From Rhodospira trueperi (GTDB lineage: Bacteria; Pseudomonadota; Alphaproteobacteria; Rhodospirillales; Rhodospirillaceae), in assembly GCF_900101965.1 (NCBI RefSeq), contig NZ_FNAP01000019.1, positions 1-41,728 on the forward strand: DNA of 41,728 nucleotides, read 5' to 3'. Positions 26,591 to 34,141 of this stretch are shown here, piece by piece. The position numbers and the translations under genes are program-made. Below the pieces are notes generated by a model. It was not told the DNA's origin and did no database searches. It worked only from the letters and a program-made list of their open reading frames with translations. Every line of letters starts with the position of its first letter. Within the stretch, counting starts at the first letter, position 1.

Positions 26591-27440
26591 TGCCCGGCCT
26601 ACTGCAGACATCCACCTTTCGGACGTGGACTTTGAGCGGTTCCAGGAGTTCTTTTATCGGAAAACGGGAATCCAGTTCGGAGAGAACAAACGCTATTTCG
26701 TAGACCGGCGCGTCGCGCAAAGGATGCACGAAACGGGGAGTACGACGTTCCGATCCTACCTCACCTTCGTGAAGTTCGAAGTCGGTCAGCACGAGTTCCA
26801 GCGCCTCGTCGACATCATGACCGTGAATGAAACCTATTTCTACCGGGAGGCCTTTCAGTTTGATTGCATGGTCCAGGACGTACTTGGGGAGTGCCTTGTC
26901 AATCGCAGGGGTCATGGTCCCCTGCGCATCTGGTCCATGCCCTGTTCGACGGGCGAAGAGATCTATTCCATCGCGCTCTATCTGCTGGAGCGCTGGCCGA
27001 AACTCAGGGAGATAGACGTGGAGTTGGTCGGTGCCGACATCAACGAAACGGCCCTGCTGCAGGCGCGCCGGGGACTCTACGGGCCACGCGCGGTGCAGAA
27101 CCTGCCGGCGTCCATCCTGAATCGCTATTTCACCCCGAAGGACGGCGAAACGCTTGAAATTAAGCAGGACATTCGGGATGCCGTGGACTTCGTGCTCTGT
27201 AATATATGCGACAAATTTATACCTCCTACACTGTCAAATTTTGATATCGTCTTCTGCCGCAACATGTTGATTTATTTTGACACCCTGTCACAAAAAAGGG
27301 CTGTCGAGAATATTTTCTCTGCGCTGCGCCCTGGGGGGTTTCTGTTTCTGGGGCATTCCGAGTCCATGAGCCGGGTTTCGTCCGTTTTCACGGTGCGGAC
27401 GTTCGCCGATTCCCTTGCCTATCAACGTCCGCTGTCCTGA
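26580..27440 (+). CDS. cheR: Chemoreceptor methyltransferase
   Basis: 286 residues. SAM-dependent methylation of receptor glutamates, opposing CheB. An N-terminal helical domain (~10-85) precedes TVNETYFYRE and the Rossmann core with SMPCSTGEEIYSIA, GADIN and FCRNMLIYF. GGGAGG lies ~9 nt before ATG 26580. An AT-rich patch (about 27195-27320) with A/T-ending codons covers the FCRNMLIYF motif and stands out from the GC-rich surroundings. No frameshift is present and the protein looks intact. Confidence 0.95.
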   Translation: MDHDARPTADIHLSDVDFERFQEFFYRKTGIQFGENKRYFVDRRVAQRMHETGSTTFRSYLTFVKFEVGQHEFQRLVDIMTVNETYFYREAFQFDCMVQDVLGECLVNRRGHGPLRIWSMPCSTGEEIYSIALYLLERWPKLREIDVELVGADINETALLQARRGLYGPRAVQNLPASILNRYFTPKDGETLEIKQDIRDAVDFVLCNICDKFIPPTLSNFDIVFCRNMLIYFDTLSQKRAVENIFSALRPGGFLFLGHSESMSRVSSVFTVRTFADSLAYQRPLS

Positions 27441-27461
27441 GGCGGCCTGGAGGAGACGATC

Positions 27462-27842
27462 ATGGCGAAACCCCGGGTCCTGATCATTGACGATGCCGCG
27501 ACGGTGCGCGCCTTCCACCGACACCTACTGGAAGGCATGGACCTTGAGGTGGACGAGGCGGTGAACGGTGTGGAGGGTCTGGAAAAGGCCCTCCGCCAGC
27601 CCTTTGACCTGTGGCTTGTAGACGTCAACATGCCCACCATGGATGGGATCCGATTCCTGTTCATGGCGCGCCAGAATGACCGCATCCGGGACGTGCCGGC
27701 GATCATGATCACCACGGAATCCGAACTTCGCGACAAGACCCAGGCACTGGAGAACGGAGCCAATCTCTTCCTCGTCAAACCGGTGGATCCCGACGTGTTT
27801 CGAAGCCGCGTCGCTGTCATGTTGGGACGGAGGGCCGCATGA
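27462..27842 (+). CDS. CheY-like response regulator
   Basis: 126 residues, a single REC domain. The acidic pocket is D10/D11, phospho-acceptor D54 (LVDVNMP), the switch threonine lies in ITTES (~84) and K106 is in LVKPVD. GGAGGAGA precedes ATG 27462 and cheR ends 21 bp upstream. It overlaps cheA by four bases (ATGA). It is the likely output or a phosphate sink for the adjacent CheA. Confidence 0.93.
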   Translation: MAKPRVLIIDDAATVRAFHRHLLEGMDLEVDEAVNGVEGLEKALRQPFDLWLVDVNMPTMDGIRFLFMARQNDRIRDVPAIMITTESELRDKTQALENGANLFLVKPVDPDVFRSRVAVMLGRRAA

Positions 27843-30526
27843 CCTCGCTTCTGACCCGATTCATCAGCGAAGCGCGGGGGCTGCTGGAGCAAGCCTCGGC
27901 CGATCTGCTGGCGCTGGAAAAGGCACCGGACGACCAGGAGGTTCTCAACAGCCTGTTCCGCTGCATGCATACCCTCAAGGGGTCGTCGGGCGTGGTCGAG
28001 GGACTGGACCCGCTGACCCGCGCCGTTCATGCCGGCGAGGATCTGCTGGATGACTGCCGGGGGGGTAAGCTCTCGTTTTCCGCCAATCTCGCGGATCCGC
28101 TGTTCGACACTGTGGATCTGGTGGGGGAGTGGCTGGATGCCCTTGGCGACACCGGCGCGTTGCCGGACGACGCCGGCCGGGTCGGCGCCGCGCTCGCGAA
28201 CACCCTGCGCGGATTGCGCGCCGACAGCCCGGAGGCGGCGGCGGCCGATACACCCGCGCCAGTCGCGTCGGCCGATCACTGCGACTGGCTTCGGCTGGTT
28301 GATCATGGCGTCCGCCGCGACATGTATATCGCGCTGAGCGCGCCCGACGCCGCGCTGATCGCGTTCGAATACGTCCCGGATCCGCAGTGCTTCTTCGTCG
28401 GTGACGACCCGCTGTTGACGGCGCGGACCGCGCCCGATCTGGTGTGGCGCGGCGTCGAGCCGGCGAAACCCTGGGACGATGATCTCGCGGCATTCGACCC
28501 GTTTGCCTGCAATCTCCGCATGCGCGGCCTTGGCACCGCGTCGCTCGATGCCTACGACCGGCATTTCGCCTATGTCATCAACGACGTGCGCCTGCTCCCG
28601 GTGGCCCGGGCGGAGTTGGTGACCCTGGACGGGCCGGTGGCCGGCGCCAAGGTGTTCGAGCCCTTCTCGGAGGATGCGAGGGGCCTCGTGAAGGCCGCCG
28701 ACTGGGACGGGCTGCGAGCGGCCGTGGCGACGATGCGCAGTGTCGCCGGCGGAACGGACGGGTTCGAGGGCCAGGCCCTGGACTGGCTCGACCTGGTTCT
28801 GAACAGCGGGCCCATCGATCCCGCCCTGGTGAACCGTCTGGTGATGGCCATCGCCACCGGGCGCGACGAGGGGGGCGAGACCGGTCCCGCGCCGATGCAC
28901 CCGTCCACCGACACGCCGGCCGGTCCACCAGGGGAACCGCGCCCGGCTCCGGCGCTGGATCCGACCACCGCCGCCGCCGCCGATATCCTGATGGCTCAGT
29001 TGGAGGCGCTGGCGATGCCCATGCCGCCGGACCAGCGCCTAGCCCAGTTGCCGTCCCGTAAGGAGACCCTCGTGCGGGTCCTGACCGCCCTGGACAACAT
29101 GGAGGCGGTGGAAAAGCTGACAGCGATTGTTCACCAGGCGCGACGCGAGGAGGATGCGGTCCTGCTGGCCGAGGTGGCGCGGGACATGCTGATGGATCTC
29201 GGCGTGCTCGAACCGGACGCTGAGACCGCCAGCGTCGCCCCCGCCAACGTTCCATCCGGGGGGGCGCCGACCGCCCGCAAGCCGGCCGAGGCGCCGTCAA
29301 CCGCCGACCGGCGCGGTCGTAGCACGAAGCCGAAACTGCGGGAAATCAAGGTCGACCAGGAGCGCATCGACAGTTTGATGGATCTCGCCGGCGAATTGGT
29401 GGTGGCCAAGAACGCGCTGCCGTTCCTGGCCCGCCGGGCGGACGTCGAGTTCGGCGTGCGCGATCTGGCGCGCGAAATCAAGGGACAGCACCAGACCCTC
29501 AACCGCATCGTCGAGGACCTCCAGGGCGCCGTCATGCAAGTGCGCATGGTGCCCGTCTCGGCCGTGTTCGGCGCCTTCCCGCGCTTGGTGCGCGACTACG
29601 CCCGCAAGCTGGACAAGAAGATCCGCCTGGTGGTCGAGGGCGAGGATACCGAAGCCGACAAGAACGTGATCGAGGACCTGTCGGACCCCCTGATCCACCT
29701 GATCCGCAACAGCATCGACCACGGCCTGGAACCGGCCGACGAACGCGTTGCGGCGGGGAAGTCCGAGGAAGGCACCATTGAACTGCGCGCCTATCAGGAA
29801 GAAGACCGCGTGGTGATCGAGGTCAACGACGACGGTCGCGGCATCGACGCGGACAAGCTGAAGGCCAAGGCCATCGAGAAGGGCGTCATCACCGCCGAGG
29901 CGGCCGCCGACCTGTCGGAGACCGACGCCCTCAATCTCATCTTCGCCCCTGGCTTCTCCACCGCCGAGAAGGTCTCGGACCTGTCCGGGCGGGGCGTGGG
30001 CATGGATGTGGTCCGGGTGGCGCTGGAACGGGCCGGGGGGACCATCAAGGTGTCCAGCACGCTTGGTCAGGGGACCCGGGTCCGTCTCAGCCTGCCGCTC
30101 GCCATGGCCATCAGCCGCGTGATGATGACCACGCTGGCCGATCAGCCGTTCGGCATTCCCATGGATTATGTGGTCGAAACCGTGCGGATCCGCCGCTCCG
30201 ATATCCACCACATCAAGGACCGCGAAGCCACCGTTCTGCGGGGACGGGTGGTGCCCTTGCGGCGCTTGCGCTCCCTGCTTGGCATCGAAACGGTCATCGA
30301 CGTGTGGGATAGCGGCGGCGTCCTGGAAGAGGCCGTTCTGGTGGTCAACGACGGGTCAGGTCACACGGGCTTGGTGGTCGATGACTTCGAGGAGAACGTC
30401 GAGGTCATCCTCAAGCCCATGGAAGGGATCATGGCCCGCTTCGGTCACTACTCTGGCACGGCGCTGCTGGGGGATGGACGGGTCCTCCTCGTGCTCAACC
30501 TGCGGGAAATCCTGAAATGGCCCTAG
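27839..30526 (+). CDS. cheA: Chemotaxis histidine kinase CheA, large variant
   Basis: 895 residues. Order: one HPt domain (1-~105) with phospho-accepting H44 (MHTLKGSSG); an uncommon ~135-residue region (~145-280, starting DWLRLVDHGVRRDMYIAL) that I cannot assign; low-complexity linkers; a second helical segment (~380-460); the dimerisation helices (IKVDQERIDSLMDLAGEL, ~501-518); the ATPase with N-box LIHLIRNSIDHGLE, G1 NDDGRGID and G2 GRGVGMDVVR; and a C-terminal CheW-like regulatory domain (~745-893). No typical P2 CheY-binding domain is recognisable. The unassigned region may replace it. Overlaps cheY before and the STAS gene after. Confidence 0.95.
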   Translation: MTSLLTRFISEARGLLEQASADLLALEKAPDDQEVLNSLFRCMHTLKGSSGVVEGLDPLTRAVHAGEDLLDDCRGGKLSFSANLADPLFDTVDLVGEWLDALGDTGALPDDAGRVGAALANTLRGLRADSPEAAAADTPAPVASADHCDWLRLVDHGVRRDMYIALSAPDAALIAFEYVPDPQCFFVGDDPLLTARTAPDLVWRGVEPAKPWDDDLAAFDPFACNLRMRGLGTASLDAYDRHFAYVINDVRLLPVARAELVTLDGPVAGAKVFEPFSEDARGLVKAADWDGLRAAVATMRSVAGGTDGFEGQALDWLDLVLNSGPIDPALVNRLVMAIATGRDEGGETGPAPMHPSTDTPAGPPGEPRPAPALDPTTAAAADILMAQLEALAMPMPPDQRLAQLPSRKETLVRVLTALDNMEAVEKLTAIVHQARREEDAVLLAEVARDMLMDLGVLEPDAETASVAPANVPSGGAPTARKPAEAPSTADRRGRSTKPKLREIKVDQERIDSLMDLAGELVVAKNALPFLARRADVEFGVRDLAREIKGQHQTLNRIVEDLQGAVMQVRMVPVSAVFGAFPRLVRDYARKLDKKIRLVVEGEDTEADKNVIEDLSDPLIHLIRNSIDHGLEPADERVAAGKSEEGTIELRAYQEEDRVVIEVNDDGRGIDADKLKAKAIEKGVITAEAAADLSETDALNLIFAPGFSTAEKVSDLSGRGVGMDVVRVALERAGGTIKVSSTLGQGTRVRLSLPLAMAISRVMMTTLADQPFGIPMDYVVETVRIRRSDIHHIKDREATVLRGRVVPLRRLRSLLGIETVIDVWDSGGVLEEAVLVVNDGSGHTGLVVDDFEENVEVILKPMEGIMARFGHYSGTALLGDGRVLLVLNLREILKWP

Positions 30527-30753
30527 ACCTGAAAAAGACCGTGGCCAACCTTTCCGGCACTGTCACGGTGCAGGAGGCGGAACCGCTTCTGGAATGGCTG
30601 CAAGCCACGCCGAAGGGCAAGCTGAACCTTGCCGACTGCGAGCATCTTCACGCGGCTGTGCTCCAGGTGATCCTGCGCACCGGGGCAACGATCCAGAAGG
30701 AACCAACCGATCCGGACCTGACGACATGGCTGAAGAGCGCGGGCGCGTTATGA
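30517..30753 (+). CDS. Small STAS-like protein
   Basis: 78 residues, overlapping cheA by 10 bp and the ParA gene by 4. The pattern (LSGTVTVQEAEPLLEWLQ, KGKLNLADCEHLHAAVLQVIL) matches a shortened STAS domain of the SpoIIAA type, where L.DC..LH stands in for the usual strand and D-S/T-G loop. There is no serine at the usual phosphorylation place, since the loop reads ADCEHLH. STAS proteins act in partner switching or binding. Its role beside CheA is unknown; binding to the HEAT protein or CheA is conceivable. Confidence 0.7.
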   Translation: MALDLKKTVANLSGTVTVQEAEPLLEWLQATPKGKLNLADCEHLHAAVLQVILRTGATIQKEPTDPDLTTWLKSAGAL

Positions 30754-31577
30754 CGGCCTCGGACAAAGCCATCGTCGCCGTGGCAAACCGGAAAGGGGGG
30801 ACCGGCAAGACCACCACGACCGTCAATCTGTCCGTTGAGTGGGCGCGGCAAGGATGGCGCACGTTGGTGATCGACCTGGATTCTCAGGGGCACACCGGCC
30901 TGGGGCTGGGCGTGGACGGTGCGGCCAACCCGGCGGCGACGGTGCATCATCTGTTTCGAGACCCCGCTGTGCCCCTGGAAACCCTGTGTTCGCGGACGGA
31001 GGTGGAGGGGCTGACGGTCTGTCCGGCCGACCCCGGCTTCGATGGCCAGATCGCGGGCGCCGTCGATCCGTTCCTCCTCCGACGCTGCCTGGAACAGGCG
31101 GACGCGCCTCGCTTTGACCGCGTGGTGATCGACACGCCGCCAACCAGTGGTGCCGCGCTGCTCATCGCCTTCGTGGCGGCGACCGGCATTCTGGTCCCGT
31201 CGCCCCCGGACTTCCTCGCCGCCGAGGGCATCCGCCAGCTCAGCCAGCTCTTCTATACGGTGGCCACCCGCCACAACCCGGACCTGACCCGCTTCGCCAT
31301 CCTGCCGGTCATGCATGACCCGCGTTTGCGCATGCATAGGACCGTGATGCAGGATCTGGAGCGGCAGTTCGGACGAACGCGGATGCTGCGCGGTATTCGA
31401 ACGGACATCAAACTGGCCGAGGCGTTCGGTGCCGGACAACCGATCCAGGTGTTCAACCGCCGCAGCCGGGGTGGTCTGGACTATCACCTGCTGGCCGAGG
31501 AACTTGACGCCGCCTGGTCCTGGGCGCCCGCCATAAAGAAGGATGCTGTTCATGAAATCGGTTCTCCTGGTCGATGA
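30750..31577 (+). CDS. ParA/MinD-family ATPase of the chemosensory operon
   Basis: 275 residues. The deviant Walker A NRKGGTGKTTTT (K15 signature lysine, K20), the A' motif RVVIDTPP and the switch region PSPPDFLAAEGIRQL are all present. ParA ATPases bind DNA non-specifically and position cargo. Related ParA proteins encoded in chemosensory operons (PpfA in Rhodobacter sphaeroides, ParC in Vibrio) segregate chemoreceptor arrays at division. I start at ATG 30750, which overlaps the STAS stop; ATG 30726 is in frame but lacks a ribosome-binding site. No ParB or parS is seen. The basic N-terminus of the soluble receptor is a candidate activator. Confidence 0.9.
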   Translation: MTASDKAIVAVANRKGGTGKTTTTVNLSVEWARQGWRTLVIDLDSQGHTGLGLGVDGAANPAATVHHLFRDPAVPLETLCSRTEVEGLTVCPADPGFDGQIAGAVDPFLLRRCLEQADAPRFDRVVIDTPPTSGAALLIAFVAATGILVPSPPDFLAAEGIRQLSQLFYTVATRHNPDLTRFAILPVMHDPRLRMHRTVMQDLERQFGRTRMLRGIRTDIKLAEAFGAGQPIQVFNRRSRGGLDYHLLAEELDAAWSWAPAIKKDAVHEIGSPGR

Positions 31578-31920
31578 CTCCGACACGATCCGGGCCAGTG
31601 TTTCGGATATCCTGACCCGCAACGGCCTGAAGGCCGAAACCGCCAAGGATGGCAAGGACGCGCTTGGGAAGCTAAACGGGTTCAAGGCTGATCTGATCAT
31701 CACCGACCTCAACATGCCGGTCATGGACGGCCTGGCGCTGATCAAGGAGATCCGGAAGCTGCCTGCATACCGCTTCACGCCGGTGCTGATGCTGACGACC
31801 GAATCGCAACAGGCCAAACGGGATGAGGCCCGCGCCGCCGGCGCGACCGGTTGGCTGGTCAAGCCGGTCAAGCCCGATGACCTGATGGCCGTGGTGCGAA
31901 AAGTGGTGCCCGGGGCATGA
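31552..31920 (+). CDS. CheY-like response regulator (second)
   Basis: 122 residues, single REC domain with D8/D9, phospho-acceptor D52 (ITDLNMPVMDG), TTES switch and K in WLVKPVKP. It is closer to motility-type CheY than the first, which has VDVNMPTMDG. I prefer ATG 31552 (AAGGA 8 nt upstream) to ATG 31543. It overlaps the ParA gene by 26 bp and the next gene by four bases. Two CheY proteins in one operon suggest one output and one sink or a second target. Confidence 0.93.
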   Translation: MKSVLLVDDSDTIRASVSDILTRNGLKAETAKDGKDALGKLNGFKADLIITDLNMPVMDGLALIKEIRKLPAYRFTPVLMLTTESQQAKRDEARAAGATGWLVKPVKPDDLMAVVRKVVPGA

Positions 31921-33212
31921 CGACTCGCGATGCCCTCAACGGCGGAGCCGGCCTCCGGGTTTCCGTCGGCGCGATCCTGGCCGCCGTGGCCGGTCTGGTG
32001 TTGCAGGTTCTGGCGGTCCTCGCCGCGTCATCCTGGATGGCTTGGCTGTCCCTGCCGGCGACAGCCCTGATCGCGGGCGCGGTATGGATGGCCGCGCGAC
32101 ACCAGGAGCGGGCCGGTGATCCGGCAGAGAGCCTGACAACCGGGAGCGCTGCCGGGGGGATCGCGCCTCGTGTCGGGAATGCGGGCCCTTCTCCCGTGGA
32201 CGCCGTCCGTCCGCCGGTTGAGACCCAGGATCCTCCGCGTGGGATCATTACCGACCTGACGGGCTTCGAGGAATTCCGCCGTATCATCTCGACGCATATC
32301 GACCGGATCAACGGCAACACCGATACCGCCGCGATGGACATCCTTGCGGATCTTCGCGCCATTGAGACGGAGGTCAACGATCTGCTGGCTCACCTGCAGA
32401 ACACCGATGCGACCCATTCCGTTGAGGACGTTCTGCGCAAGACAGAGCAACAAGCCGCCGCCAACCGCGACGACATTGCCCGTTTCCAGGACAAGGAGAG
32501 CGAGCTCAATCACATGGCGGAGCGCCGCGTCGAGGAGATCAGGTCCGAGGTGTCCAGCCTGGACACGCATCTCGAGGGCATCCGGGGCATTGCTCAGTCA
32601 ACCCGCATGCTGTCGATCAATGCGGCCATCGAGGCCACGCGGGCCGGTGAACGCGGTGCGGGGTTCAATGTCATCGCATCCGAAGTCCGCGAGCTCGCCC
32701 ATCGCTCGGCGGATTTGGCCAAGGCCATCTCCGAGGGCCTGCGCACGCTGGAATCCCAGTTGGATGCGTCGTTCCGCGACATCGTGTTTGATCGGATCGC
32801 GACCGAACAGGCGATGCTGGATACCCTCAGCGAGGGCATTACGGACCTGACCGCGACCCTGGAGGACCTGATCGCCCACCAACGGGAAACCCTGCTGACG
32901 GCCCAGCAAAAAGGCGAGCGTCTCGCGCCCAGCGTGGTCAACCTGATCGGATCCATCCAGTTCCAGGACATCACCCGCCAGCAGCTCGAGAACGTCGGCA
33001 AGGGCGTGGTCGCGGTTGAAGGTCTGCTGGGCGACATCGCGACGGCCCTGGACCGCCCGGATCGCGGGCGCGCCTACGCCCCCCGGCTGCACACGGTTCT
33101 GGATACGATGTTCCATTCCTACGTCATGGAGGCGGAACGGGCGGCGCATCATGGCGGGACAGCCCTCTCGGACACCACCGTGGAGGATCCGCCGGCGATC
33201 GAACTGTTCTGA
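31917..33212 (+). CDS. Membrane MCP-like protein with CheZ-like DxxxQ motif
   Basis: 431 residues. Two hydrophobic helices (~16-38 and 42-60) with almost no periplasmic loop, a Pro-rich linker (~65-110), helices, then a short MCP-type hairpin with a divergent tip (STRMLSINAAIEATRAGERG, ~227-246). The later segment SIQFQDITRQQLENV (~345-359) matches the CheZ phosphatase active motif (D-x-x-x-Q within QDFQDLTGQ), and the protein ends PPAIELF, resembling the hydrophobic CheY-binding C-terminus of CheZ. I infer a CheY-P phosphatase embedded in a receptor-like scaffold. A degenerate receptor with no phosphatase activity is the alternative. Confidence 0.8.
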   Translation: MTTRDALNGGAGLRVSVGAILAAVAGLVLQVLAVLAASSWMAWLSLPATALIAGAVWMAARHQERAGDPAESLTTGSAAGGIAPRVGNAGPSPVDAVRPPVETQDPPRGIITDLTGFEEFRRIISTHIDRINGNTDTAAMDILADLRAIETEVNDLLAHLQNTDATHSVEDVLRKTEQQAAANRDDIARFQDKESELNHMAERRVEEIRSEVSSLDTHLEGIRGIAQSTRMLSINAAIEATRAGERGAGFNVIASEVRELAHRSADLAKAISEGLRTLESQLDASFRDIVFDRIATEQAMLDTLSEGITDLTATLEDLIAHQRETLLTAQQKGERLAPSVVNLIGSIQFQDITRQQLENVGKGVVAVEGLLGDIATALDRPDRGRAYAPRLHTVLDTMFHSYVMEAERAAHHGGTALSDTTVEDPPAIELF

Positions 33213-33246
33213 ACGCGGGTTCGGCGTACAGCGTGGACCAGAGGAA

Positions 33247-33282
33247 CTCGGTGCAAAGGGTATTGAATTGCCGAGCTTTTTT
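33247..33282 (+). terminator. Probable terminator of the chemosensory operon
   Basis: CTCGG (33247-33251) pairs with CCGAG (33271-33275), with two extra wobble pairs, followed by CTTTTTT (33276-33282). It lies 35 bp after the last stop. The stem is modest but the T-run is good. Confidence 0.6.
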
Positions 33283-33449
33283 CTGAGTTTCGCGCGGCGA
33301 AAAACCCCAGTGCACCTGTTGTTTCGTGAGAGAGCCTAAAAAACAGGAAAAACGGCAGCCATATTCTCTCTCGAGGAACTGATCCGAAGCATGCTGGTTG
33401 CTGTCGGCATTGTCTCTGGCATCAGTCTCGCCTTTAGGGCGCTTTCCGT
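33283..33449. other. Spacer before the IS630 remnant
   Basis: No gene is seen. The first half is AT-rich and the second half merges with former IS sequence, whose boundary I cannot place. Confidence 0.3.
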
Positions 33450-33923
33450 TCACTCTGGATCATACCCGGCCTTGACGAAGTCGTTGGCGCATTCGGCAGG
33501 GGATACGGCGTCGAGGGCTTCGGCGCCGTCATGCTCTCCAGCCGGAGCGCCGCGACCAGGGTGGTGGTTTTCCAGTGACCATGCGGGACCGCCGCCCGGC
33601 ACCGCTCTCCGCGCGGGGACCGGCCGTGGCGGCGGGCCGTGTCCAGATCGGGGTGCGCCTCGAACCAGGCGAGGTGCCGGCCCATTACGTCCTCGCGCCC
33701 CTGTTCGGCTGCGCGCGCCGTCTTTTCTTCAGTGTCAGGCCGTGACGCGCGAACAACCGCCACAGGGTGCTGGCCGCCGGCCGGACACCCGTCATGCACG
33801 GGCCCATCGGGTCGCGCTGGAGACGCTGACCCCAAACCGGGCCGCCGTCTGGCGTCGTGATGCTCCGTCTTCAACGGCACGGATAACCCGGACGCGGCCA
33901 TCCTCGGAAAGCGATCCCGCCAT
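33450..33923 (-). pseudogene. Decayed IS630-family transposase
   Basis: Three frames on the minus strand hold pieces of one transposase. The N-terminus reads MAGSLSEDGRVRVIRAVEDG then RRQTAARFGVSVSSATRW (start at 33923). Middle pieces include FARHGLTLKK and, further on, GERCRAAVPHGHWKTTTLVAALRL, and the C-terminus reads SPAECANDFVKAGYDPE with TGA at 33450-33452. The catalytic DET/DDE segments are missing: the middle jumps from PDLDTAR to RGRS..GERC, and the gene is under 480 bp instead of ~1 kb. Frameshifts and at least two deletions make it inactive. Confidence 0.85.
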
Positions 33924-34018
33924 GCCTGCTGGCCTCCTTCCCCCCCGCAGGACTCTTGAATCACATCCGCGCCGCCAGGGGAAACCCAGCCGAGTCAAAT
34001 CGTTTGGATTGCACTCTA

Positions 34019-34068
34019 GTGCAGCGACGCATTCAAGGGATTCCCCTAGAATGCAGACGTCGCTGCAC
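34019..34068. repeat. Compound hairpin, 11-bp outer arms
   Basis: GTGCAGCGACG (34019-34029) pairs with CGTCGCTGCAC (34058-34068). Inside it CATTC (34030-34034) pairs with GAATG (34049-34053), then GGG with CCC. It is between the IS630 remnant and the next hairpin. It may be an end structure of a small mobile element. Confidence 0.55.
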
Positions 34069-34093
34069 AAAACATTGTTTCTCGTGCACTTTC

Positions 34094-34135
34094 GATCCAG
34101 ACAAAAGAATGCAGGCTGCATCTTTTGTCTGGATC
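34094..34135 (-). terminator. Near-perfect 42-bp palindrome, bidirectional terminator candidate
   Basis: GATCCAGACAAAAG plus ATGCAG pairs with CTGCAT plus CTTTTGTCTGGATC, interrupted by one bulged A. It begins six bases after the hemerythrin-REC stop and lies between two convergent transcripts, so blocking read-through from both sides is plausible. A T-run after the stem is lacking on the minus strand, so a miniature element end is an alternative. Confidence 0.5.
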
Positions 34136-34141
34136 AGTGTA

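Noticed and set aside
34019-34135. Integron attC site
   Set aside because: The hairpins lack the conserved core sites (GTTRRRY / RYYYAAC) and no integrase gene is near.
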